Of a stretch of 64,000 bases of DNA, positions 17,708-25,660 are shown one piece after another (the stretch's first letter is position 1; the number at the start of each line of letters is the position of its first letter). Made by a program: the position numbers and the translations under genes. The notes under the pieces are model-generated. The model did not search any database, was not told the DNA's origin, and worked only from the letters and a program-made list of their open reading frames with translations. This DNA comes from Heyndrickxia sporothermodurans (GTDB lineage Bacteria > Bacillota > Bacilli > Bacillales > Bacillaceae_C): positions 2,446,001-2,510,000 of the forward strand of contig CP066701.1 of assembly GCA_016756695.1 (NCBI GenBank), in the 5' to 3' direction.

Positions 17708-17947
17708 ATGAATGGTTATTTAAAGGCGGTGATCGGTGCAATTATCGGGGCTGCAACTGCAGGAGGTTGGTTGGTTGTTGATCTTCTGCTTCCGGAACCA
17801 ATTGGAGATTATCTCTTATTTGGCATCATGGGACTTGCAAATGCTGCAATTGGATGGCAAGTTGGAAGAGTTTTGGAAAGAAAGCGAAATGTTGATAACG
17901 GCAATCTTGAAACTTCTCGGAAAGGACTGAAGACAAATTCGAATTAG
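17708..17947 (+). CDS. Small membrane protein within the pqq operon, function unknown
   Basis: This 79-residue protein has two predicted membrane segments (about residues 5-26 and 34-55) joined by a short LLPEPIGDY loop, and a basic, Asn-rich C-terminal tail. The ATG at 17708 is chosen because AAGGTGGTG ends 9 bases before it; the in-frame GTGs at 17693 and 17696 lie within that ribosome binding site. It is inserted between pqqA and pqqB and its end overlaps the probable pqqB start by 11 bases, implying translational coupling. I do not recognise a family. A role in PQQ-peptide handling, cofactor export or membrane tethering is possible but unsupported. Confidence 0.8.
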   Translation: MNGYLKAVIGAIIGAATAGGWLVVDLLLPEPIGDYLLFGIMGLANAAIGWQVGRVLERKRNVDNGNLETSRKGLKTNSN

Positions 17948-18869
17948 AGTTTTAGGAACCGCTGCAGGAGGTGGGTTCCCACAGTGGAACTGTGCCTGTC
18001 CAAACTGCCGAGATGTTCGGGAAGGGGATACAGCACTCACTCCTTTATTACAATCATCTCTTGCGATAAGTGCTAATGAAAAAGACTGGTACCTTATCAA
18101 TGCTGGACCGGATGTAACGAAACAAATTGAATCCTTTGAACCACTGCATGCAGGTCCTGAAATAAGAGAAACCCCTTTAGCAGGTGTTATTTTAACAGAT
18201 GCCCAGCTTGATCATACGATTGGATTATTATCATTGCGCGAGGGGTCCAGATTGACTATATATGGAACGGAGGCTGTTAAAAAGAGTTTGCATTCAGCTT
18301 TTCCGGTGTTTCCAATGCTTAAAAACTACTGTTCATGGGAATGGCAAACTCTTTATCCCGAATTTATGCAAAAAATCGGAGCTTTTGATGAAGAAGAGCA
18401 ATTGACATTAATTGTTGAGACTGTACCCGTTTCGAGAAAACCCCCGCTTTATATCCGATTAAATAAAGAGGATGATAGTCTTGTTGATGTATGGGAAGTT
18501 GGCTTAGTTTTTCACAATAAAGGTACCGGAAAACGTTTCGCTTATTTCCCTACTTTAGAAAACATTTCGCCGGATATAGAAGCACACTTGCGGAAGGCTG
18601 ATGTTTTAATGATCGACGGAACCTTTTGGTCGGAAGATGAATTGACAAGGATGGGGGCAACCAATCGCAACGCAAAAAACATGGGACATTTGCCAATTAG
18701 CGGATTATCAGGAACCGCTCAAAAATTAGCATCATTCCCTGCAGAACGGAAAATTTTGGTCCATATAAATAACAGCAACCCTATTTTGAGAAAGGATTCA
18801 AGGGAGAGGTATACATTGGAACAACTTGGTTTTGAGATTGCCTATGATGGAATGGAAGTGGAGGTGTAA
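17937..18869 (+). CDS. pqqB: PqqB, PQQ biosynthesis metallo-hydrolase-fold protein
   Basis: The reading frame encodes the diagnostic N-terminus [16 protein letters not shown] with CPNC after it, then [14 protein letters not shown] and a C-terminal [13 protein letters not shown] segment, about 310 residues in all as expected for PqqB. An in-frame TGA at 17928-17930 leaves no ATG, GTG or TTG start before the conserved N-terminus. The best candidate is ATT at 17937, 10 bases after AAAGGA. The next conventional start, ATG-less until residue 100 or so, would delete the conserved half. PqqB belongs to the metallo-beta-lactamase superfamily and acts as a tyrosine-hydroxylating step in PQQ formation. 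An undetected indel could also explain the missing start. Confidence 0.88.
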   Translation: MRIRVLGTAAGGGFPQWNCACPNCRDVREGDTALTPLLQSSLAISANEKDWYLINAGPDVTKQIESFEPLHAGPEIRETPLAGVILTDAQLDHTIGLLSLREGSRLTIYGTEAVKKSLHSAFPVFPMLKNYCSWEWQTLYPEFMQKIGAFDEEEQLTLIVETVPVSRKPPLYIRLNKEDDSLVDVWEVGLVFHNKGTGKRFAYFPTLENISPDIEAHLRKADVLMIDGTFWSEDELTRMGATNRNAKNMGHLPISGLSGTAQKLASFPAERKILVHINNSNPILRKDSRERYTLEQLGFEIAYDGMEVEV

Positions 18870-18871
18870 TC

Positions 18872-19630
18872 GTGCTCGAACATCGTAAGTTCGTTAATAG
18901 GGAAATGGAGCCGGATCAAAAGAAAGAAAAGGTGTGGACACGGGAAGAATTTACTGAACGATTGAGGGATGTCGGGCGTTCTTCCTATCATGATAAACAT
19001 CCCTTTCATACGGCGATGCACGAAGGAAAACTAAGTCGTGAGCAAATCCGTGGTTGGGTAGCTAACCGTTACTATTATCAGAAATCGGTTCCAATTAAAG
19101 ATTCAGCCATTTTGTCTAATTTACCATCGAGTGAGCTTCGTCGTGAATGGATCGGGCGCATCATTGACCACGACGGCACGCACGGAGAAGATGGCGGTAT
19201 TGAAGCATGGTTGCGACTAGGCGAAGCTGTAGGGTTGTCTCGTGAAGAAATTGTACGGGAGGAGCATGTTGTACCGGGTGTTCGTTTTTCCGTCGACGCT
19301 TATGTTAACTTCGCGCGGTCAAAGCCATGGATTGAAGCAGTAGCCTCCTCATTAACTGAATTGTTTTCACCTACTTTAATAGCTAAGCGTATTAAAGTAC
19401 TAGAGCAGCAATATCCTTGGATCGACAGTAAAGGATTTGACTATTTTCAAAGTCGCTTAACGCAAGCGCCTCGTGATTCGGATGTAGCTCTCAAACTTGT
19501 ATTGAATTATTGCCAAACGCCTGAAGCTCAAAGGCGGGCTGTTAATGCATTACGTTTTAAGTGTGATGTATTGTGGGCACAGCTTGATGCCATAGAAAAA
19601 GCCTTTCCTTGTGCAGCATATTCAGAATAA
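18872..19630 (+). CDS. pqqC: PqqC, pyrroloquinoline-quinone synthase
   Basis: This 252-residue cofactorless oxidase catalyses the final ring closure and eight-electron oxidation to PQQ. The all-helical TenA/PqqC fold is recognisable from [28 protein letters not shown] near residue 47, the [21 protein letters not shown] segment near 98 and the C-terminal [15 protein letters not shown]. The GTG start at 18872 follows GGAGGTG and is 2 bp after the pqqB stop. Length is normal for the family. Confidence 0.95.
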   Translation: MLEHRKFVNREMEPDQKKEKVWTREEFTERLRDVGRSSYHDKHPFHTAMHEGKLSREQIRGWVANRYYYQKSVPIKDSAILSNLPSSELRREWIGRIIDHDGTHGEDGGIEAWLRLGEAVGLSREEIVREEHVVPGVRFSVDAYVNFARSKPWIEAVASSLTELFSPTLIAKRIKVLEQQYPWIDSKGFDYFQSRLTQAPRDSDVALKLVLNYCQTPEAQRRAVNALRFKCDVLWAQLDAIEKAFPCAAYSE

Positions 19631-19652
19631 GAAAGAATAGGTGGTGAAGTCA

Positions 19653-19988
19653 ATTTTACTTAGAAGCTCTCCGAAACTTGCAGCAAAAGCACGTTTGAAA
19701 TTTGATAAGGTTAGAGGGAAACATCTTCTTTTATTACCGGAAAGGGTAGTCATTTTGAATGAAACGGCTGCCTCCATACTTACACTCTGTGATGGTAGTC
19801 AAACGGTAAGTAGTATGAGTGAAAAGTTAAGGGCTTCGCTATTGAAAGATGCGGAAGCAAAGGGGAACGATGTGAAGCCTGACTTGAATACGATAAAGGA
19901 AGATATTTCTGAGTTTCTGCAGGAGATGGTGGAACAAGGATGGGTGGTGATTTCTACAAATGAAACAGTCGATTATAAGGAGCAATAA
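19653..19988 (+). CDS. pqqD: PqqD, PqqA-binding peptide chaperone (RRE domain)
   Basis: The protein carries the PqqD pattern RSSPKLAAKARLKFDKVRGKHLLLLPERVVILNETA in order, the conserved VRGKH...LLPERV...LNETA core. PqqD binds PqqA and presents it to PqqE. The frame opens with GTG at 19641, but both early GTGs lie within the AGGTGGTGA ribosome binding site; the best-spaced codon is ATT at 19653, giving 111 residues beginning Met-Leu-Leu-Arg. A long C-terminal extension includes acidic residues. It overlaps pqqE by 29 bases, so the two are probably translationally coupled. Confidence 0.88.
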   Translation: MLLRSSPKLAAKARLKFDKVRGKHLLLLPERVVILNETAASILTLCDGSQTVSSMSEKLRASLLKDAEAKGNDVKPDLNTIKEDISEFLQEMVEQGWVVISTNETVDYKEQ

Positions 19989-21099
19989 TGAAGTAGAACC
20001 CCCATATTCACTGCTCGCTGAGTTAACTCACCGCTGTCCATTACATTGTCCGTATTGTTCAAATCCGATTGAAATGACTTCAAAGGAGTCTGAACTTTCA
20101 ACCGAAGAATGGAATCGCGTATTGTCCGAGGCCGCTGATTTAGGAGTGGTAGAGGTTCATTTTTCCGGCGGAGAACCGCTCCTACGCGACGACTTGGAAG
20201 TCTTAATAAGCCGAGCACATTCATTAGAAATGTATAGCAATCTCATTACAAGCGGCATTGGATTAACAATGGAAAAAGCCACTCAGTTCAAGGAGGCAGG
20301 TTTAGAAAATGTGCAGGTGAGTTTCCAGGCTGGGGAAGCAAAACTGTCGGACAAAATCGGCGGATATAAAGCATTTGAAAAGAAACGAGAAGCTGTTCAG
20401 GCGGTAAAAGAAGCCCAATTGCATCTATCGCTAAATGTTGTACTGCATCAGATGAATCTAGAAAATTTAAATGATATTATTTTACTTGCCGAAGAAATGG
20501 GAGCAGAACGATTAGAACTGGCAAATACTCAATATTATAACTGGGCTTTGCTCAATCGTAAACGGCTATTACCAAGCCGGGAACAAGTCGAACGGGCACG
20601 TGAAGTTTATGAAGCCGCTAAAGTGCGTCTTAAAAGAAAAATGGAAATTATTTGGGTTATTCCTGATTATTATTCATCGACACCTAAACCTTGTATGGGT
20701 GGCTGGGGGGCAATTGGCCTAACAGTAGCACCGAATGGGGTTGTTCTGCCTTGCCCAACGGCCGGGATGATTAAAGATTTATCCTTTGAAAATATTCGAC
20801 ATGCATCATTAAGAGATATTTGGTATGATTCTATGTCCTTTAACAGTTTCCGTGGTGATGAATGGATGCCTGACCCTTGCCGATCCTGCGATTTGCGACA
20901 CGAAGATGGAGGGGGCTGCCGTTGTCAAGCTTTTGCCCTGACGGGGGATGCCTATGCGACCGACCCAACCTGCATGTGGGCTCCGGATCATCAACTGATC
21001 GAAGCGGCAATACAGGATGCGAAAAGCGTATCTTCAACACAATCATCACTAATAATCTATCGAAGGCATTTTCAAGATAAGCCCGCGTTAAAAAAATAA
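19960..21099 (+). CDS. pqqE: PqqE, radical SAM/SPASM peptide cyclase
   Basis: This 379-residue radical SAM enzyme forms the Glu-Tyr carbon-carbon bond in PqqA. The cluster motif CPLHCPYC places Cys26, Cys30 and Cys33; FSGGEPLLRDDLE follows near residue 70. The C-terminal SPASM region has cysteines in KPCMGGWG, VLPCPTAGM, DPCRSCDLRHEDGGGCRCQAF and DPTCMW, consistent with auxiliary Fe-S clusters. The ATG at 19960 has GGTGGTGATT 9 bases upstream, inside pqqD. It is the last gene of the operon and is followed by a terminator. The C-terminal tail after CMW is typical in length. Confidence 0.95.
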   Translation: MKQSIIRSNNEVEPPYSLLAELTHRCPLHCPYCSNPIEMTSKESELSTEEWNRVLSEAADLGVVEVHFSGGEPLLRDDLEVLISRAHSLEMYSNLITSGIGLTMEKATQFKEAGLENVQVSFQAGEAKLSDKIGGYKAFEKKREAVQAVKEAQLHLSLNVVLHQMNLENLNDIILLAEEMGAERLELANTQYYNWALLNRKRLLPSREQVERAREVYEAAKVRLKRKMEIIWVIPDYYSSTPKPCMGGWGAIGLTVAPNGVVLPCPTAGMIKDLSFENIRHASLRDIWYDSMSFNSFRGDEWMPDPCRSCDLRHEDGGGCRCQAFALTGDAYATDPTCMWAPDHQLIEAAIQDAKSVSSTQSSLIIYRRHFQDKPALKK

Positions 21100-21115
21100 A
21101 AATTATTGCAAATTT

Positions 21116-21157
21116 GTGCTTAAGGGCCCCATACATACCCTTAAGCACTCTTTTTTT
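21116..21157 (+). terminator. Rho-independent terminator of the pqq operon
   Basis: GTGCTTAAGGG (21116-21126) pairs with CCCTTAAGCAC (21138-21148) and is followed by eight T residues. Confidence 0.9.
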
Positions 21158-21204
21158 GCTAAGCAAGGCGCTTCCTCTTTTTTTTAGCAACGAAGGATAG
21201 TTAA

Positions 21205-21393
21205 AATAAGCGGAAATTTTCCGGTTATACAGCAGAATAGAGCTCAGTTCGGGGGATTTAAGCGGAGAATTTCCGGTTAAGCAAAGCAAAATTACTCATT
21301 TTCACGTTTTTTGAGTTAATAGTCGGAATTTTTCCGGCTATTTAAGGTATTTTCGGTGCTATTTCTTAATTAAGAGAAATTTTTCCGCTTATT
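21205..21393. repeat. Four degenerate repeats with GGAAA/TTTCC palindromes
   Basis: Four units spaced about 50-60 bp apart each contain a core like AAGCGGAAATTTTCCGGTTA: 21205-21230, 21259-21280, 21318-21340 and 21371-21393. Each core is itself palindromic. They fill the convergent intergenic space between pqqE and the DUF1232 gene, where no ORF is visible. Confidence 0.7.
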
Positions 21394-21453
21394 TATCAAA
21401 CTCGATTTAGCGTCTAATGAATTGACTTAAAGCAAGGGCAATTTGAATATCTT

Positions 21454-21837
21454 TTATTTTAAAAAATATTTAAAGAGAATAGATGTCGTAAGGCTAAACC
21501 AAATAAGTACGATGACAATGGCTGCCGGCCAATTTTTTCGTAACTTTTTTGGTGTACTGCTGGCTGTCACCCGACACTCTTGTAAAATATGTTTTGGTAT
21601 TAAAGAGAATGCTCCTAAAATTCCTAATGGAAGTAAAATGGCTTCATCTAAATAACCTAATACTGGAATCACATCTGGAATAAAATCTATAGGACTTAAT
21701 GCATAAGCAACAATACATACTGAAAAAGCTTTTGCATACCATGGGGTTTCCGGATGGCGATAAGCTAGATAGAGAATATAGATATTACGTTTTAAATTTT
21801 GGATAAATTCCTTCCATTTGTTTAGCCGTATTGCCAT
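21454..21837 (-). CDS. YkvA-like DUF1232 membrane protein
   Basis: This 127-residue protein carries the DUF1232 signature AYALSPIDFIPDVIPVLGYLDEAI (about residues 45-68) with Pro-rich membrane turns, and a C-terminal transmembrane segment ending IVLIWFSLTTSILFKYF. Proteins of this family are small membrane-associated proteins of unknown function, common in Bacillus (YkvA). It is convergent with the pqq operon; no functional link is evident. Confidence 0.8.
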   Translation of the reverse strand: MAIRLNKWKEFIQNLKRNIYILYLAYRHPETPWYAKAFSVCIVAYALSPIDFIPDVIPVLGYLDEAILLPLGILGAFSLIPKHILQECRVTASSTPKKLRKNWPAAIVIVLIWFSLTTSILFKYFLK

Positions 21838-22039
21838 TTTTATTTCAATTCCTCTCTAATCCTCGATTGGGGTAAGTAGTTATCTTTATCCTGCTTCAAA
21901 CCAATTCTTTTTAAACATGTTATGACATAGAATACTTTGTTGTGTTTATAAAGGACATCACTTCTTTCCAATTAGTTGTGTATAAATTATATTTTGGAAT
22001 GGAACCCTTTTAAAGAGACTCAATTTATGAAATGAAGTG

Positions 22040-23293
22040 ATGATCGTGGGCACGTTAATTGGACAAATTCATTCATCGGTTAGACAACTTATGCTTGTCA
22101 ATCTTTTACGCAGCATTGGACAAGGCATGCTAGTTGTTGATTTGGCTTTATATCTTGATGAATTGGGTTGGAGTACTGTGGCAATAGGAAGTGTGCTTGC
22201 ATCTGGGGGCTTACTTGGTGTTGGACTTGCACCTTTCATTGGGATTTACAGTGACCGATTGGGAAGAAAGCCGTTTCTGCTTTTTTCCGAATTATTAACA
22301 GCCGGGTGTGCGGTGATTGGGATCTTGACGACAAATCCAATTTTCCTGTTTATCGCTATCACACTTTCCGGTTTCGGGAAGGCGGATGCTGGTTCCCCCA
22401 GTCCGTGTGCTCCGGCTGAGCAAGCTTGGCTTGCATCCTTTATCCCAACAAAAGAACGCGGCAAAGTATACAGTTTGAATAATGCAGTTAGTTTTTTTGG
22501 AATGGCAGCGGGAGCAATGTTAGCTGGGATTATGCCCTTATGGGAAAGTTATTTTCAAGGTATATCCTTTTATCGTCTAATATTTTGTTTTATCTTCCTT
22601 ACTTCACTTATTAATGCAATGATCATTTTTACAATTCGGGAAGATAAAGTTGAAAGAAAACAAGTAATAGAAGAGGGAGCAAGGAATCAAGAAAAGAAAA
22701 TCTTATACGAAGAAAATGTTGCGGTCATAAAGTTGGCTGCTATTAATATCCTTAATGGAATTGCAATCGGATTAACAGGACCAATGATGGCTTATTGGTT
22801 TTCAGTGAAGTTTGGAGCAAGCAATACTCAGATTGGCGGCACACTTGCAGTCACATTTTTTGCGACAGGTATGACTTCGATTATGCAAGCAAGATTATCC
22901 CACCAACATGGGACCATTCGATCGATTGTAATAATTCGTTTTATCGCCAGTCTGCTTTTAATTTTAATGCCAATTCTTTCTTCCTATACACTCGTTTCCG
23001 CCATGTATATCATGCGAACAGCATTAAATCGAGGAACACAGGGTGCACAGCAAGCACTAAGTGTGAGCTTGACCCGGGACATGCGCCGTGGTTTCGCATC
23101 AAGTATCAATATCTTTTCCATGCGTCTGCCGATATCAATCGGACCGTATATTACCGGTTATCTTTTCGGACTAGGTTCATTGGCCCTGCCTTTTTATATA
23201 GCATCCGGATTACAATGTAGTTTTGCATTGCTATACGGGAAAATTTTCTGCACCTACGATATGAAGGTGAAATCCCAAGTGTCATCCGGTTAA
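22040..23293 (+). CDS. MFS transporter
   Basis: This protein of about 417 residues has twelve predicted membrane segments. The loop between helices 2 and 3 reads GIYSDRLGRKPF, the MFS signature, and the cytoplasmic central loop (about 200-230) is highly charged. Starts at GTG 22037 and ATG 22040 are both possible; neither has a strong Shine-Dalgarno sequence. It lies 0.9 kb after pqqE and in the same direction, so export of PQQ or uptake of a quinoprotein substrate are candidate roles, but a terminator separates them and nothing in the sequence fixes the substrate. Confidence 0.82.
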   Translation: MIVGTLIGQIHSSVRQLMLVNLLRSIGQGMLVVDLALYLDELGWSTVAIGSVLASGGLLGVGLAPFIGIYSDRLGRKPFLLFSELLTAGCAVIGILTTNPIFLFIAITLSGFGKADAGSPSPCAPAEQAWLASFIPTKERGKVYSLNNAVSFFGMAAGAMLAGIMPLWESYFQGISFYRLIFCFIFLTSLINAMIIFTIREDKVERKQVIEEGARNQEKKILYEENVAVIKLAAINILNGIAIGLTGPMMAYWFSVKFGASNTQIGGTLAVTFFATGMTSIMQARLSHQHGTIRSIVIIRFIASLLLILMPILSSYTLVSAMYIMRTALNRGTQGAQQALSVSLTRDMRRGFASSINIFSMRLPISIGPYITGYLFGLGSLALPFYIASGLQCSFALLYGKIFCTYDMKVKSQVSSG

Positions 23294-23323
23294 TTAATTC
23301 AAAGTTATTTTGTAAAAGAATAC

Positions 23324-23367
23324 AAAAGCGACTCTACTTTACTTTATAGTGAGTCGCTTTTATATTT
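23324..23367 (+). terminator. Rho-independent terminator after the MFS gene
   Basis: AAAAGCGACTC (23324-23334) and GAGTCGCTTTT (23351-23361) form a perfect 11-bp stem. The DNA immediately downstream is the target of the adjacent insertion sequence. Confidence 0.88.
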
Positions 23368-23639
23368 AAAGTAAGAGTATGGAGGTATTGTAAAAAGTTC
23401 TATGAAAACTAAATAGTTGTTTAGGTTACTTTCCATTTATTAGGTGGGGAGCTCCCGCAATCGCTCTTGACAAACACGCCAATGGTTTGATCCAAGGTTA
23501 ACAAGGGCGAAGGGGACAAAAAGAAGGCATACCAAATAAGCCCTTGGTATTTTCATTTTAAACCATTGGCAAGTTCGGTTTGTCAAGAGTTCGCTCCGCC
23601 GATTGCTAAATTTGTCCAAGGGCTCTGCTAAACAAAAAG

Positions 23640-24812
23640 TTAGGCGGATCTTTGTTCGACTATCCATCGTTGAGCTAACTCGATGAGCTTTGTCCAACGC
23701 GCAGGCATGGTAGGAAGTCCTGATAACTTTGGATTCACAACGGGTACCTTGCCCTCTAGGGATGCATGTGGTCGTAGAAAGTTAAAATACGCCGCAAACA
23801 AGGTGACAAAAGAAACAGATCCATGATCCGATCCAAATCCTTGTGTAGAGCGATAATTTCCTTTAAATGTGCGATTCAGTCTTTCAATAATCTGTTTTAA
23901 CGGTCTGTATTCGGTTGAGATTGGATCTTCATTTGTCAGCCCGATTACTTGCTTCACATCAAAAGAAATATCATTCTGAGCGAAGAAATGCTGGGCTAGA
24001 AGATAGATTGGATTTCCATCTACTACGAATGTAAGGTTTTCAGGGATCTCTTCCATCTTCAGTAGGACGTCGTTTATCGCTTGAATGGCGGATGCTGTAT
24101 CACGATTAGGCGACACTCGGTACGAAAGGATGATCTTTTTCACCGCGTCAAAGAAGAAAAAGAGATAATGCCATTTTCCATTGACCCGGATATAGGTTTC
24201 GTCACCACAGAATTGATCTGAAAGCTCATAAGGATAGTGATCCACGTATGGTTTAAGCAAAAGAGCCACACTATTTTCGTAGTTCAGTATCGTCTGATGG
24301 GAAATAGTCACGCCATGAACATCCTGCATGATGGCAGCTGTCCTTCGTGCGGAAAGACCATAATTTACATGGTAGGTTAAAATTAAGCCTAGTGTATGCG
24401 GTGAAGCATAGATTCTAGACAAATCAACCACTGGCAACTCTGGGGAATTCTTAGACAATGGTTGAAAATCAATGTGAAATTGGCGAAAAATGTACCTTAG
24501 CTTAAACGATTGGGGATCCTTTTTAAATTGTTTCTTTTCTTTGGAAGACATGCCGTTTAATTTTTTTTGATAATACGGACAGTCGTCATTTTTGCACTTG
24601 AACACATTGAAATCTTTACGCTCTTTGATCTTCTCTAGAGTTTTAGAACAATGAGGGCACTTCAAAATGGCTTCTTTCGAAAAACGATTCTTATCGCTGA
24701 AGAGACAAGAACATACCTTGCATTGATACTGTCCTTTTTCACCATTATTGGCATAAAGATAGTCAGATGGTGCACCACACTTAGGACATTTCATTGCTTT
24801 AGGTACCGTCAC
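23640..24812 (-). CDS. DDE transposase, main domain
   Basis: This 390-residue ORF begins with two CxxC zinc-ribbon modules (MKCPKCGAPSDY, YQCKVC, LKCPHCSKTL, FKCKNDDCPYY; residues 7-85). A catalytic domain of IS6/IS240-like type follows: helix-turn-helix LSARRTAAIMQDVHGVTISHQTI, then the DDE residues in CGDETYIRV, FVVDGNPIY and LKQIIERLNRTFKG. The upstream ORF at 24841-25083 supplies the N-terminus of the same protein in another frame, joined at CCT-TAA. As annotated, this part alone starts from a GTG without a clear ribosome binding site. Confidence 0.85.
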   Translation of the reverse strand: MTVPKAMKCPKCGAPSDYLYANNGEKGQYQCKVCSCLFSDKNRFSKEAILKCPHCSKTLEKIKERKDFNVFKCKNDDCPYYQKKLNGMSSKEKKQFKKDPQSFKLRYIFRQFHIDFQPLSKNSPELPVVDLSRIYASPHTLGLILTYHVNYGLSARRTAAIMQDVHGVTISHQTILNYENSVALLLKPYVDHYPYELSDQFCGDETYIRVNGKWHYLFFFFDAVKKIILSYRVSPNRDTASAIQAINDVLLKMEEIPENLTFVVDGNPIYLLAQHFFAQNDISFDVKQVIGLTNEDPISTEYRPLKQIIERLNRTFKGNYRSTQGFGSDHGSVSFVTLFAAYFNFLRPHASLEGKVPVVNPKLSGLPTMPARWTKLIELAQRWIVEQRSA

Positions 24813-24840
24813 TTTTGCGTTCTTTCGTCTTTGAACTGGT

Positions 24841-25083
24841 TTAAGGGATTTCCCATGCTTCTCTTGGTACTCCGTTAGGGAGATTTCGATAATTCAGCTT
24901 TTCCGGGATTTCGATAATGGGAAGATCATCAACTTGTAGTTTTCGATAAGGTTTGTTAACAGGCTGCTGATCTTTCGGTTTATCAAACATACTCTTCCCA
25001 ATAAGTAGGGTGAGTAATGTTCGAATCATTTGTTCTTGGAATTTTATAAAAGTTAGTAAATAGGTTATAATTTGAGGGTACAA
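24841..25083 (-). CDS. N-terminal part of the same transposase, in the preceding frame
   Basis: This 80-codon ORF ends in GVPREAWEIP followed by TAA. Shifting the ribosome by +1 at CCT-TAA-A continues as PKPVQRRKNAKVTVPKAMKC, straight into the main transposase ORF. It therefore appears to be the front of one protein of about 474 residues, broken either by a single extra T or by a programmed +1 frameshift. Confidence 0.7.
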   Translation of the reverse strand: MYPQIITYLLTFIKFQEQMIRTLLTLLIGKSMFDKPKDQQPVNKPYRKLQVDDLPIIEIPEKLNYRNLPNGVPREAWEIP

Positions 25084-25250
25084 CTTGTCACTTCCTTTTT
25101 AGGAATTTTAGTGTTGTGTGGTAACCTCACTATTTCCTAAAATTCAGGGGGTGGCAATTTTTTTGCTCAAAAATCCCTCTATCAAGGTATTTTATAGCCT
25201 GTTTAATATAAAAGTTTTTACAATACGAGTATGGAAGCGAGGGGAAGCAA

Positions 25251-25634
25251 ATGAATATAAAGCCAACAAATAATAAATTTGTGCTAGGGGCATTCGATGA
25301 CAGGGGAATAGTCGGAATGGTGACGTTTATGCGCGAAACTAGCCCAAAAACAATACATAAAGCGAATATTTTCGGAATGTTTGTTGCACCCGAAGCAAGA
25401 GGAAAGAATATTGGAAAATCACTCCTACTCGAATTAATAAAAATGGCAAAAAAGTGTAATGGAGTAGAGCAATTAAATCTAACGGTAGTATCAGAGAATA
25501 AACCAGCGAAAAAATTGTATGAGTCTTTAGGATTTAAGGTGTATGGGGTCGAACGAAATGCTCTTAAATTTGACGGAAAGTATTATGATGAGGATTTAAT
25601 GGCATTCTACATTAATAGAAAGGATACTATTTAG
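25251..25634 (+). CDS. GNAT-family acetyltransferase, probably N-terminally shortened
   Basis: This 127-residue protein holds the acetyl-CoA-binding core: FGMFVAPEARGKNIGKSLLLELI (about residues 42-64) is motif A, and LTVVSENKPAKKLYESLGFKVYG is motif B. Typical relatives have about 40 additional N-terminal residues including the first strand. The DNA upstream belongs to the flanking repeat and insertion sequence, and the frame stays open back to the element boundary. The short form starts at an ATG after GAGGGG. It may be a truncated gene whose front was lost, or a short variant; the substrate is unknown. Confidence 0.65.
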   Translation: MNIKPTNNKFVLGAFDDRGIVGMVTFMRETSPKTIHKANIFGMFVAPEARGKNIGKSLLLELIKMAKKCNGVEQLNLTVVSENKPAKKLYESLGFKVYGVERNALKFDGKYYDEDLMAFYINRKDTI

Positions 25635-25660
25635 ATATTTCATATACTGGAGGAGTAAAC

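Larger units (their letters stand above)
23384..25227 (-). mobile_element. Insertion sequence with zinc-ribbon DDE transposase
   Basis: The ends share the inverted repeat GTATTGTAAAAA (left, 23385 on; right, ending 25226). A 9-bp direct repeat GAGTATGGA flanks the element at 23375-23383 and 25227-25235; if the terminal base belongs to the element, the duplication is 8 bp (AGTATGGA), as in IS6-like elements. The transposase frame is split into two ORFs on the minus strand. Insertion lies between the MFS terminator and the acetyltransferase gene. Confidence 0.8.

Noticed and set aside
18234-18869. pqqB starting at GTG-like/ATG codon near 18234
   Set aside because: This would remove the conserved [10 protein letters not shown]-terminus, which is clearly encoded in frame upstream.
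21160-21450. CRISPR array from the spaced repeats after pqqE
   Set aside because: Repeats are degenerate and palindromic with related spacers, and no cas genes are present.
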